Shown piece after piece: positions 1-6,617 of a stretch of 38,658 nucleotides of DNA. Source of the stretch: a virus; the IMG/VR virus record IMGVR_UViG_3300045115_000088, positions 1 through 38,658 of that record. The stretch is one strand, 5' to 3'. The position numbers and the translations under genes were made by a program. The notes beneath the pieces are model-generated. The model made no database searches and had not been told where the DNA came from. It was given only the letters and a program-made list of their open reading frames with translations. Position 1 is the stretch's first letter. Every line of letters starts with the position of its first letter.

Positions 1-741
1 CGCCCAGTCCGCAGACATGGGGCTGTAGGGTTCGAACTCCGGCATGTCCTTGCCCGTCCGTCTGTGCCACTCGATGTTGCACCGCCGCTCCAGATCCGCA
101 TCGTCCCGGGCATCCAGCAGCAGGCCGATGGACCGACATGGCTGCACCTGCGAGCCGGTGATCGCCTCGATGATGCCGGAGGACACGGGGATCAGCGATG
201 CGCGGCTCACTTCGAGGCAATCGACTTCGGGCCGGAGCCAATGCCCGAGCAGTTCGTTTCTGCCGACGCAGCGGTCGGCAATGCGAGACCACCACGAACG
301 GCCGTCACCGAGATGCCGATTCCTCTCGTCCGGCCAGCCGCAGTATCCCCTGTGCGACGCGTAGTCCTGGGCCAGGTGCACAGCCAAGCCAAGGGCGATC
401 CAGTCCCGACGCTGGTACTGGATGCCGATGTCGCACAGCGCACCCTGGTGCTCGTTGAGACCGTAGGGACCGGAGCCGCCGCCGAAATGCCGATTGTGGC
501 AGATCAGCCATGCGGGATTCCACGCTGAGCCGAGCACAGACCGAATGCCGTACGCCTCATCGACCTGGGTCACTCCGGGCAGGATGCCGGTAGCCGCCGG
601 CCAGTAGTCCGGCCCCAGGTTGCCGGGGGTTGCCCAGTCGGTCATCTGGTCTGCCAGGGCGACGGCGAGGGCCTGGTGTTCGGACAGGCCGCAGTCCAGC
701 ATCAGGAGCATGGTGTGGGAGTAGTGGACGGACTGCTTCAC
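1..741 (-). CDS. Unknown protein with His/Asp metal-site-like motif, 3' end cut by window edge
   Basis: A GTG start at 741 is preceded by a strong GGAGGT Shine-Dalgarno inside the end of the upstream gene. The frame stays open for 247 codons to base 1, so the C-terminus is missing. Residues 121-130 read VHLAQDYASH; this H-x3-D-x3-H pattern in a predicted helix is reminiscent of zinc-dependent phospholipase C/S1-P1-like folds and of phage/Rhs-associated proteins with HxxxDxxSH helices. Further His residues lie at 6, 9, 22, 82 and 85. There is no signal peptide or membrane segment. It is the last visible gene of the leftward RecE/RecT operon and starts one base after the previous stop codon, which suggests translational coupling. 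The family assignment is my inference; the reading frame itself is well supported. Confidence 0.7.
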   Translation of the reverse strand, partial: MKQSVHYSHTMLLMLDCGLSEHQALAVALADQMTDWATPGNLGPDYWPAATGILPGVTQVDEAYGIRSVLGSAWNPAWLICHNRHFGGGSGPYGLNEHQGALCDIGIQYQRRDWIALGLAVHLAQDYASHRGYCGWPDERNRHLGDGRSWWSRIADRCVGRNELLGHWLRPEVDCLEVSRASLIPVSSGIIEAITGSQVQPCRSIGLLLDARDDADLERRCNIEWHRRTGKDMPEFEPYSPMSADWA

Positions 742-742
742 G

Positions 743-1135
743 TTACCTCCGTTCGGCGGGCTGGGCGGCGCACGACCGTTTCGCGTCGCCCTCCGTGGAT
801 GTCACGGACCCGCCGACAGCCGGGCGAGATGCCCGGGTTGACTCATCCTCTTCCTGTTGATGGACACGAGCGGCCACAAGCGCTCCCCGAGATGCCGACG
901 ATGCCGCCTGCTCCCACCGTCCCATGTCCATGCAGGCAAGCGTCTCGTGCATCGCCGCTTCCGCCGCCTGCTCGAGCACAGACCGGCCACGGCGTTCCCG
1001 GCGCGGGTTGAGCCCGGATGCAAGCAGCTCGATTTCCCGAAGCATGGCTGCACACCCGGGCGTCATCGGGTGTCGCTGGGCAAGAGCCGCCAACGTTCGG
1101 ATGCGAACGAGGCGGTCGGCGTGGCGGTAGACCAT
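743..1135 (-). CDS. Hypothetical protein, 130 aa, in RecE/RecT operon
   Basis: The ATG lies directly against the stop codon of the gene upstream, and the TAA stop overlaps the Shine-Dalgarno of the gene downstream, so it fits the tight operon spacing seen here. The protein is Arg/Ala-rich with predicted helices in the first 90 residues and a low-complexity, polar C-terminal tail. The tail from about residue 90 is probably disordered. I recognise no catalytic motif and no membrane segment. Position between a RecE-like nuclease and an unknown metal-site protein suggests an early accessory role, but no function can be assigned. Confidence 0.6.
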   Translation of the reverse strand: MVYRHADRLVRIRTLAALAQRHPMTPGCAAMLREIELLASGLNPRRERRGRSVLEQAAEAAMHETLACMDMGRWEQAASSASRGALVAARVHQQEEDESTRASRPAVGGSVTSTEGDAKRSCAAQPAERR

Positions 1136-1429
1136 TCAGCCCTCCGACTTGCAGGCGTCTTCTGCCAGACGGATGGCATCGTCAAGCGGAAGCAGGATGA
1201 TCTCGGCAGACTCCGAAGCATCCTGGAGAATGATGTTGTCGAGCACCCCCCGCGCTCTCCTGAGCCCCTGGAGTCGGTCGGGAGGATACTTGAGCTCGCA
1301 GATGCCACGGAAGGCATCGCGGGCAAACTCGTCAAGGCCATCCAGGCTCCGAGCGGAGTAGACGGCCAGTCGTTCGCAACACCGGTCACAGGCCGCCATG
1401 ATGTTGATGGTGCTCGTGTCCATGCTCAT
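1136..1429 (-). CDS. Hypothetical protein, 97 aa
   Basis: I chose the ATG at 1429 because it forms an ATGA overlap with the stop of the RecE-like gene and lies about 6 bases after GAGGTG. An in-frame GTG at 1438 would overlap that SD. The product is a small helical protein with Cys residues near the N-terminus (C-x2-C about residues 14-17) and an acidic C-terminal half. No family is recognised. Location immediately after the nuclease gene and tight coupling imply co-expression with the recombination genes. Confidence 0.6.
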   Translation of the reverse strand: MSMDTSTINIMAACDRCCERLAVYSARSLDGLDEFARDAFRGICELKYPPDRLQGLRRARGVLDNIILQDASESAEIILLPLDDAIRLAEDACKSEG

Positions 1430-2232
1430 TTCGCCCACCTCGGTAGTTCGACCAGCTCAATGCCGCGGGTTGCCCTTGTGGGCCAACCGTGCGTCCGGTA
1501 GTAGAGGGCCTTGCCGAGCGCCTCCACGATTCGCCCCCACCAGTATTCCCGCTCCGTCAGGCCGGGTTCCTTCTCCTTGGCCCAGTCGAAGTGCACAGTA
1601 CCGACGAGGGGATACTTCGTGTTGGTCGGGATGCCGACGAGACAGAACGGGCGGTCAATGCCTGTTGCCTCGCGGGTGGCCGCCGCGTACCAAAGCATCT
1701 GCACAGGCCAGCGCCGCCGACCAGCGACATCGGACAACCCATTCCCGTCGCTGTGGAAGTTGCCGGTCTTGAGGTCGCAAACCCAGTTGGCAGAGAGGAT
1801 GTCGATGCGGGCCTTGCAGGGCAACCCGGTCGGCAAGTCGGTCCAGAAGAGGCTCACTTCCGTCTCTGCACCGGCCAGCAGATCGGCCACCTTGGGATCT
1901 TCGAGAAGGGCCTTGGCGCAGAGCCTCGCCCGCTCCCATTTCGCTGGGGTGAACAGGCGACGCCCGTACTCATCGGGTAGCGGGTTTCCGTCATCATCCA
2001 TCTTGCGGCGCCCCGTCGCACAGGCGAACAGGGAATCGACGGAAACGGGTTCAAGCACCATCGCGTGAATCAGGGTGCCCAGTGCCATCTCCTCGGTTTC
2101 TTCCGTCGGCTGGCCTGCCGTGGCCTCAGTTTCGAGAAGGTCTCGGAGTAGGGTCGACGACACCGCATCGACCGCATGGTACTCAGCGGCAGGCATCCTA
2201 CGGACGATGGTGACGGGGCCGTGGCGGCTCAT
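1426..2232 (-). CDS. recE: RecE/exonuclease VIII-like PD-(D/E)XK nuclease
   Basis: This is a predicted 5'-3' dsDNA exonuclease that resects ends so the adjacent RecT-type protein can anneal single strands. The 268 residues match the catalytic module of the phage/prophage RecE family (exodeoxyribonuclease VIII, PDDEXK-like, DUF3799-type). The N-terminal YHAVDAVSSTLL segment (18-29) resembles the family entry motif, and GTLIHAMVLEP (52-62) carries the conserved His. An acidic residue lies near 124-126, D144 sits in the RIDIL segment, VCDLKTG (151-157) supplies the D-x-K pair, and Q178 is in QMLWYAAA. It is far shorter than E. coli RecE (866 aa) but normal for the phage catalytic form. The start at 2232 has GGAGGTGCATGA before it. 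It belongs to the leftward operon, two genes after RecT, and overlaps the next gene by 4 bases. The family call is firm; the exact polarity is inferred from the family. Confidence 0.88.
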   Translation of the reverse strand: MSRHGPVTIVRRMPAAEYHAVDAVSSTLLRDLLETEATAGQPTEETEEMALGTLIHAMVLEPVSVDSLFACATGRRKMDDDGNPLPDEYGRRLFTPAKWERARLCAKALLEDPKVADLLAGAETEVSLFWTDLPTGLPCKARIDILSANWVCDLKTGNFHSDGNGLSDVAGRRRWPVQMLWYAAATREATGIDRPFCLVGIPTNTKYPLVGTVHFDWAKEKEPGLTEREYWWGRIVEALGKALYYRTHGWPTRATRGIELVELPRWAK

Positions 2233-2296
2233 TCATGCACCTCCAAGCGGTCTCTCTCGTTTGACGTCAGCGCCCACCGGAACAGCACTTCGAGCG

Positions 2297-2315
2297 TCAT
2301 CGCAACCTGCGATGA
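2297..2315. promoter_or_regulatory. Perfect 8-bp inverted repeat between recE and the upstream gene
   Basis: TCATCGCA and TGCGATGA are separated by three bases, in the only sizeable gap (about 95 bases) of the leftward RecE/RecT operon. A 3-base loop with no following T-run is more typical of a dimeric regulator operator than of an intrinsic terminator. A processing hairpin is also possible. Confidence 0.45.
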
Positions 2316-2327
2316 TCCGCCCGCTTT

Positions 2328-2609
2328 TCAGTCCCACCCTGTGTAGTCGCACCAGGCGCGCACCGCGAAAAACCTACCGTCCTTCAGTCGTCCAACGGCA
2401 ATCCAATCATCTCCATCGTTTTCGCCATTGGCAGACCCGAGGATTTCAGCCACGTCGCAGAGAGAAAACGCCGCCAATGGAGCACTATCTCCATTGAGGA
2501 CAGGCTCAGGAGTCCCGTACTTGAACACTTCGCCCCAGTCGTACGCAACGCCGTCCCATGTCTTATTCGGGTCTCCAAGCATGTCCTGTAGTGAGGCTTC
2601 GGTCTTCAT
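2328..2609 (-). CDS. Hypothetical acidic protein, 93 aa
   Basis: The ATG at 2609 overlaps the RecT stop as ATGA and has a GCAGGA SD. The protein is acidic, with about seven Trp/Tyr residues, and its C-terminus reads as strands (IAVGRLKDGRFFAVRAWCDYTGWD split over the last 25 residues). The sequence looks like a single small alpha/beta domain. No family is recognised. Sitting between RecT and RecE, it could be a recombination partner, but that is inference only. Confidence 0.65.
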   Translation of the reverse strand: MKTEASLQDMLGDPNKTWDGVAYDWGEVFKYGTPEPVLNGDSAPLAAFSLCDVAEILGSANGENDGDDWIAVGRLKDGRFFAVRAWCDYTGWD

Positions 2610-3403
2610 TCCTGCACCTCATCGACCTCTTCCACGTCCACGAACGGCAGGTCGGCTGCCGGAGCCGTCATCGGGTGTGCTGGCCTACCGAGAGTCGCCG
2701 CATCGTCCAGGTTCACGGCGAGCTGCATCTGCACGGACTTGGGCAGGTACTTGTAGAGCGCCCGCACCGCCGTCTTTTTCCACATCTCTTCGGGCCAGTT
2801 CTTCCACGGGGAGTCACCGAAGGATGCCGACTTGCTCACCTTGCGCCGCGCCTCCACTTCGTCCGCGGAGAGAACGACGCAATCGAGGCCGCCGTTGACG
2901 TAGGTGGCGCACGCATAGGCGTGGAGCAGTTTCGCACCAAGCGCGGACTTGCGGACGTGTGTGATCTTCCGGTCGGTCCCCAAGGTGTACTCGAAGTCAT
3001 CCCCCTCCCGCACGACCTCGGCCCAGATGTTCACGATTCGGCCGGAGTTGCGGGCAAGTTGGATCATGCCCTGGTAGCCGAGTTGCATGGTCACGTTCTG
3101 CTTGTAGGGCACCGGGTAGCAATGCCCCATCACCGGCTCAAGCTGGAATTCGGCCATCTGTAGGATCGCCAACGCGAACGACCGGGGGTTGCACTCCAGC
3201 AACTTCGGGTTCTTGCGGAGCATGTTCTCCGCGAGCAGGCAGAATCGCCCGGCCTCGGATGGCTCCTTGAGGACTGCCTGGATTAGCAGCTTGTATTGGA
3301 CAAGGACCTCCTGGAACTCGCGGAATCTCTGAGCGGGCGTCGGTGCGGGCATCGGCTCCGACGTGCGCTTGGCCTTCGTGTCCATCGGCAGGTTGTCGCT
3401 CAT
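2606..3403 (-). CDS. recT: RecT-family single-strand annealing protein
   Basis: This is a recombinase that coats ssDNA and pairs complementary strands, working with the RecE-type exonuclease encoded just downstream. The 265 residues carry the RecT hallmarks. These are CNPRSFALAILQMAEFQLEP (about 75-94), then the YPVPYKQNVTMQLGYQGMI region with its G-Y-x-G-M core (about 97-117), LARNSGRIVNIWAEVV, and the later WPEEMWKKTAVRALYKYLP segment (about 210-230). Length is typical (E. coli RecT is 269 aa). The tail after residue 240 is Ala/Pro-rich and ends in an acidic VDVEEVDEV stretch. Such acidic tips are common on ssDNA-binding proteins and may contact partners; that last point is inference. The gene overlaps both neighbours by 4 bases. 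Confidence 0.93.
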   Translation of the reverse strand: MSDNLPMDTKAKRTSEPMPAPTPAQRFREFQEVLVQYKLLIQAVLKEPSEAGRFCLLAENMLRKNPKLLECNPRSFALAILQMAEFQLEPVMGHCYPVPYKQNVTMQLGYQGMIQLARNSGRIVNIWAEVVREGDDFEYTLGTDRKITHVRKSALGAKLLHAYACATYVNGGLDCVVLSADEVEARRKVSKSASFGDSPWKNWPEEMWKKTAVRALYKYLPKSVQMQLAVNLDDAATLGRPAHPMTAPAADLPFVDVEEVDEVQE

Positions 3404-3639
3404 TCGACCACCTCGACGATGATGCGGGTCGTCGTCTCCGTCCGCTTCCGCAGTTTGCGGAACATCCGCCCGATCTCATACACCCCCTCGGGCGCCCCCC
3501 CCTCGCTCTGGTCGTTGACCCATGTCTCCAGATCCTGGATGCTCGCCCCCGTCTTCACGAACACGAGCCCGGCCTCCTCGACCTTGAACACGGTCGCGGT
3601 CCCCAGGTTGCGCACGACGACTTCGCTTTCATCTGCCAT
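3400..3639 (-). CDS. Hypothetical protein, 79 aa, upstream of recT
   Basis: A small protein with an acidic N-terminal half rich in beta-prone residues and a C-terminal helix plus strand (RMFRKLRKRTETTTRIIVEVVE region). Its ATG at 3639 lies within the end of the preceding membrane-protein gene (11-base overlap) and its stop overlaps the RecT start as ATGA, so all three are translationally coupled. No recognised family. A regulatory or partner role for RecT is possible but unsupported. Confidence 0.62.
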   Translation of the reverse strand: MADESEVVVRNLGTATVFKVEEAGLVFVKTGASIQDLETWVNDQSEGGAPEGVYEIGRMFRKLRKRTETTTRIIVEVVE

Positions 3640-3748
3640 CGGAATCCTCCATCATGGGCCGGATCACGTCCGGTCCGAGTCTGTAGCAGCCCTTGGTCAT
3701 CAGGACCACGGCTGCAAGCGCCACGACGATCCACAGGGCGGTTTTCAC
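3629..3748 (-). CDS. Small single-span membrane protein, 39 aa
   Basis: The GTG at 3748 overlaps the stop of the HTH gene as GTGA. The product starts with VKT, followed by a hydrophobic segment of about 17 residues (ALWIVVALAAVVLMTKG) and a short polar tail of about 20 residues. That organisation is a one-pass inner-membrane peptide with the tail probably in the periplasm or cytoplasm. A longer frame extending to 3853 is a shadow of the HTH gene. Function is unknown; early phage operons often hold such host-directed or superinfection peptides. Confidence 0.55.
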   Translation of the reverse strand: MKTALWIVVALAAVVLMTKGCYRLGPDVIRPMMEDSDGR

Positions 3749-3921
3749 TTGCCGCCCATCCACTCGGTGACGGCCGATTCCGGGTACAGAACCCGGGACT
3801 GGGCCGTCTTGCCGATCTTCACGAAGCGGGGGCCAACCCCCCGCCACCGCCACTTGCGAAGTGTCTGCGGCTTGACCCGCAGCATCTCCGCCACCTCGCT
3901 CGCCTTCAGCATCGTCTCCAT
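3745..3921 (-). CDS. Excisionase/MerR-type helix-turn-helix DNA-binding protein
   Basis: A 58-residue protein that is essentially a single winged HTH. LKASEVAEMLRVKPQTLRKW (residues 5-24) is a textbook HTH_17/excisionase motif, and the wing is formed by the RFVKIGKTAQSRVLYPESAV segment. I took the ATG at 3921 because AGGAGG precedes it by 6 bases; upstream ATGs in frame lack an SD. It is the first gene of the leftward RecE/RecT operon, so it could autoregulate that operon or act as an excisionase/architectural factor. No integrase is visible in the window, which makes a transcriptional role more likely. The DNA-binding call is firm; the biological role is inferred. Confidence 0.8.
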   Translation of the reverse strand: METMLKASEVAEMLRVKPQTLRKWRWRGVGPRFVKIGKTAQSRVLYPESAVTEWMGGK

Positions 3922-3950
3922 TCGCGGCCTCCTATCAGCCATCTGGACAC

Positions 3951-3978
3951 ACTCTACCACGTTTGTCGTCAACGTCAA
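3951..3978 (-). promoter_or_regulatory. Leftward sigma70-like promoter for the RecE/RecT operon
   Basis: On the minus strand, TTGACG (3978-3973) and TAGAGT (3956-3951) are separated by 16 bases, about 30 bases upstream of the HTH gene start. A second TTGACG directly follows the first (3972-3967), giving a tandem direct repeat that could also be a regulator site. Confidence 0.5.
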
Positions 3979-4069
3979 GCGCCGCTCAGAAACGGAAGGG
4001 CGGGCCGACAAGCCCCGAGGTTGCAAGAGCCGCATGGCAGTAGGGCGTGCTGTCACATTCTCGTCTCCG

Positions 4070-4085
4070 CTGTGTCGGAGCACAG
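4070..4085. promoter_or_regulatory. Operator-like inverted repeat CTGTG-N6-CACAG in the divergent promoter region
   Basis: CTGTG and CACAG flank TCGGAG roughly midway between the leftward HTH gene and the rightward terminase genes. The same half-sites recur, with wider spacing, across the -10 element of the promoter at 6555-6584. This suggests a shared regulator, but the evidence is only sequence similarity. Confidence 0.35.
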
Positions 4086-4163
4086 AGAGCAGGAGGGAGG
4101 GCCGGAAGATCGCTAACCGGCTGGAATCATTGACACACGACGGAAAAGCGGGCGCATTGGGGC

Positions 4164-4192
4164 TTGCCATCCCGTGGAGGCTCGGCTATCCT
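4164..4192 (+). promoter_or_regulatory. Rightward sigma70-like promoter for the packaging/structural operon
   Basis: TTGCCA (4164-4169) and TATCCT (4187-4192) are separated by 17 bases and lie just upstream of the first rightward gene. Initiation near 4199 would leave a leader of about 15 bases containing the GGAGG SD. Confidence 0.5.
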
Positions 4193-4213
4193 GCCGAAAG
4201 ATGGAGGGGCAAC

Positions 4214-4573
4214 ATGGGCAAGGCATCCAGGGTCAAAAGGATAAGGCGGGAGGAGAAGGCGGCGCAGGCCGAAGGCGGCCCGATGTATCAGGGGCGGCAC
4301 TTCTCGAAGCGAGACTACGACATGCTCGTGGCCGGGTACAGGACGGCTGCGCAGTTGGCCGGCCTTTCCGGCTTTCCGCAGAAGGGGGTTGAGCGGTTGC
4401 TCGACATCGGCATCGTCGGTTTTCTCGGGGGCGGCATCACGAACGAACGCGTCGCAGGGATCACCGGCATGTCGGACGGAATGGTGCAGGGGTTCCTGGC
4501 TGCACTCAATAAGGCCAAGCAGGCCATCTACGTACCGACAGCCGAAGAACAGAAGATGATCCTGGAGGCGTGA
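4214..4573 (+). CDS. Putative small terminase subunit / HTH protein
   Basis: The 119-residue product starts at the ATG at 4214, preceded by GGAGG; a longer frame upstream has no SD and crosses the divergent promoter region. The N-terminus is very basic (KASRVKRIRREEK), suggesting nucleic-acid binding. Residues about 33-85 form a helical core with two HTH-like units (DMLVAGYRTAAQLAGLSG and ITNERVAGITGMSDGMVQGF). The position immediately before TerL, with a 1-base gap, is the classical place for a small terminase that recognises packaging sites and recruits TerL. I infer the role from context and fold impression; no specific TerS signature is recognised. A transcription regulator of the late operon is the alternative. 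Confidence 0.6.
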   Translation: MGKASRVKRIRREEKAAQAEGGPMYQGRHFSKRDYDMLVAGYRTAAQLAGLSGFPQKGVERLLDIGIVGFLGGGITNERVAGITGMSDGMVQGFLAALNKAKQAIYVPTAEEQKMILEA

Positions 4574-4574
4574 C

Positions 4575-6545
4575 GTGCAGCCTGCCCTGAAGCTGCAACC
4601 CGACAACGCAGTTTCACAACCAGCACACCCGGACCCGCACCTCAAGCCGCCGTGGGGCAGCGACTCATTCCACGAGGCAATCGGAAAGAGTGGCCAGAGA
4701 CAAAAGCTGTTCTTTGAGTGGTACTCGCAGCAACCGATAGCCTTCCTGCGCGATGCCGTCAAGATCGCCGGCAAGGACAAGAAACTCTGCCCGCTCGACA
4801 TCAGTCACCCGGACTACACGAGGGCGCAGACGTACTTCTGTGAGCAGTTCCTCGACATGCTATGGACCACGGGCCGCGTCCGTCTCGTCGTCCTGAAGGC
4901 CCGACAGTGGGGATGCACCACACTGACTAACGCGTTGATGCTCTGGCTCATGATCTTCAGTGAGTTTGCCGAGTGCGTCACCGTGGCCGAGAAGCAGAAG
5001 AAGTCCATCGGCATCCTGCGCATGCTGCACCGCATGGTGAAGAACCTACCGAGGTGGCTCCGCCCCAACCTCCAGCGGTCCGCGACGCACACCATAGCCT
5101 TTGAGGGGTTCGACAAGGAACATAACTACCTGCGGAGGAACAACGACTCGCAGATCCAGGTGGACACCGCGAACAACTGCGACGTGGGCTCATCGTTGAC
5201 CCTGAGCGGCCTGCACGGGTCCGAGGTGTCCCGCTGGCCGGACCGCGCCGAGGAGGTCCTGGACGCCGCACGGAACGCACTGGCGGACCGGGGCGTGTCG
5301 ATCTGCGTGCTGGAATCAACGGCCTACGGCGTCGGAGGCGTGTTCTATGACGAGTGCATGAAGGCGATGCGCGGGGAGTCCGAGTACCGCCTCATCTTCA
5401 TTCCGTGGTTTGCCATCGACGAGTACCGCCTGCGGCCCGGGGACAACCGCCTGTGGAAGACTCCGGGACAATGGCAGGACCCTGTGCCGTTGCAGGCCCT
5501 GCTCGATGCGAAGAAGTACTCCGAGGCCGGGCTGGACGAGACGGAACAGCGCCTCATGCAGGCCGGCGAGGAAAGCATGTTCGGCCCCGTCTCTGCCGAG
5601 CAGTTGCTGTGGCGACGATGGGCCATTCCGAACAAATGCCGCAACAACCCGCTCACCTTCCGCCAGGAGTACCCGGCCACCCCAGAAGAGGCGTTCATCG
5701 GATCGGGCCAGCCGGTGTTCAATCCGTCACCGATTCGCTGGCAGATGATGCACAACTGCAAGGCCGGCGAGCGCGGCGACTTCGTGCGGGACGAAAACAA
5801 GAACGAGGTTGTCTGGTATCCGCACGAAAGCGGCCTGTTCGAGCGGTTCGCCCCGGTCGTCGAGGGGCACGAGTACGTACTTGCCACGGACTTTGCCGAG
5901 GGCGACGTGATGCCCCTGTCTCACCAGCGGGAGCCGGACAAGACCGCGCTGTGCATCATCGACCGCAACACGCGGGAGCAGGTCTGTCGGGCCAAGGGGC
6001 GCTTCATGTCCTACGAGACGGCAGAGATGAACCTGCTGGCCGGCCAGTACTACAACTGGGCAACCTTGGCCCCGGAGAACAACGCCGGCTTCGGAACCGT
6101 GACCATCGAGGCGGCAAAGACGGCCAACTACCCCAACGTCTACATGACCCGCGTGTGGGACACGATGGGACAGGAGGTGGGGCGAAAGTTCGGGTGGGTG
6201 ACTTCGGTTGCCAGTCGAGCACAGATGTTCGACACGGCGCAGCGGGTCGTCCACAACAAGGAGTTCGCGATCCACTCCACGGACCTCTGTCAAGAGCTCA
6301 TGTCCATGATCTACGTCCAGCGGGGTAGTTCACGCATTCGCCCGGAGGCGAAGCCGGGCGCCAAGGATGACGAGGCCATGGCGTTCGTGATTGCCCTTGA
6401 GGTGGACCGGCAACTCGGCATCATCGCCAAGCTGGAAAAGGTCAATCAGCGTCCCATGCCGGACCCGAACTCCCCGCTGTACGCCAAGATGCTGCGGCAG
6501 ATGGAGGAGGACGGACAGGTCGGAACCTTCGAGGAGTATTTCTAG
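4575..6545 (+). CDS. terL: Terminase large subunit (ATPase and nuclease)
   Basis: The motor that cuts concatemeric DNA and pumps it into the prohead through the portal. The ATPase domain has a Walker A-like VVLKARQWGCTT at about residues 106-117, in which the usual Gly-Lys is Gly-Cys, with a Lys upstream (K-A-R-Q). Many phage terminases show this variant (K-A-R-Q-x-G-x-S/T). The GSEVSRWP segment (about 214-221) matches the conserved E-V-x-x-W region. The nuclease domain of RNase H/RuvC fold is shown by YVLATDFAEGD (about 433-443), PENNAGFG (about 500) and DDEAMAFVIA (about 598). Length (656 aa) is normal. The GTG start has GGAGG upstream, overlapping the end of the preceding gene. Confidence 0.93.
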   Translation: MQPALKLQPDNAVSQPAHPDPHLKPPWGSDSFHEAIGKSGQRQKLFFEWYSQQPIAFLRDAVKIAGKDKKLCPLDISHPDYTRAQTYFCEQFLDMLWTTGRVRLVVLKARQWGCTTLTNALMLWLMIFSEFAECVTVAEKQKKSIGILRMLHRMVKNLPRWLRPNLQRSATHTIAFEGFDKEHNYLRRNNDSQIQVDTANNCDVGSSLTLSGLHGSEVSRWPDRAEEVLDAARNALADRGVSICVLESTAYGVGGVFYDECMKAMRGESEYRLIFIPWFAIDEYRLRPGDNRLWKTPGQWQDPVPLQALLDAKKYSEAGLDETEQRLMQAGEESMFGPVSAEQLLWRRWAIPNKCRNNPLTFRQEYPATPEEAFIGSGQPVFNPSPIRWQMMHNCKAGERGDFVRDENKNEVVWYPHESGLFERFAPVVEGHEYVLATDFAEGDVMPLSHQREPDKTALCIIDRNTREQVCRAKGRFMSYETAEMNLLAGQYYNWATLAPENNAGFGTVTIEAAKTANYPNVYMTRVWDTMGQEVGRKFGWVTSVASRAQMFDTAQRVVHNKEFAIHSTDLCQELMSMIYVQRGSSRIRPEAKPGAKDDEAMAFVIALEVDRQLGIIAKLEKVNQRPMPDPNSPLYAKMLRQMEEDGQVGTFEEYF

Positions 6546-6554
6546 GCAGACATC

Positions 6555-6584
6555 TTGACAGCGGCTCCGGACTGTGCATACACT
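6555..6584 (+). promoter_or_regulatory. Strong rightward promoter inside the structural operon
   Basis: A perfect TTGACA (6555-6560) and TACACT (6579-6584) are separated by 18 bases, in the 70-base gap after terL. It could drive the portal-to-capsid genes separately from terminase. Confidence 0.55.
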
Positions 6585-6592
6585 GCGCACAG
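6572..6592. promoter_or_regulatory. Operator-like inverted repeat spanning the -10 element
   Basis: CTGTGC (6572-6577) and GCACAG (6587-6592) form perfect 6-bp arms around the -10 hexamer. A protein bound here would block RNA polymerase. The outer half-sites match those at 4070-4085. Confidence 0.45.
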
Positions 6593-6617
6593 GATGCTCG
6601 GTGTGCAGGAGGTTTAC

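Noticed and set aside
3745-3921. Interpretation of the HTH gene as proof of a temperate phage
   Set aside because: No integrase, attachment site or CI-like repressor is seen; HTH_17 proteins also occur as simple regulators in lytic phages.
4130-4158. TTGACA with possible -10 CGCATT
   Set aside because: The -35 is perfect but the -10 at proper spacing has almost no match; the pair at 4164-4192 is better.
3296-4213. Extended upstream part of the small-terminase frame (425 codons in total)
   Set aside because: It runs through leftward genes and the divergent promoters, and the only good SD is before the ATG at 4214.
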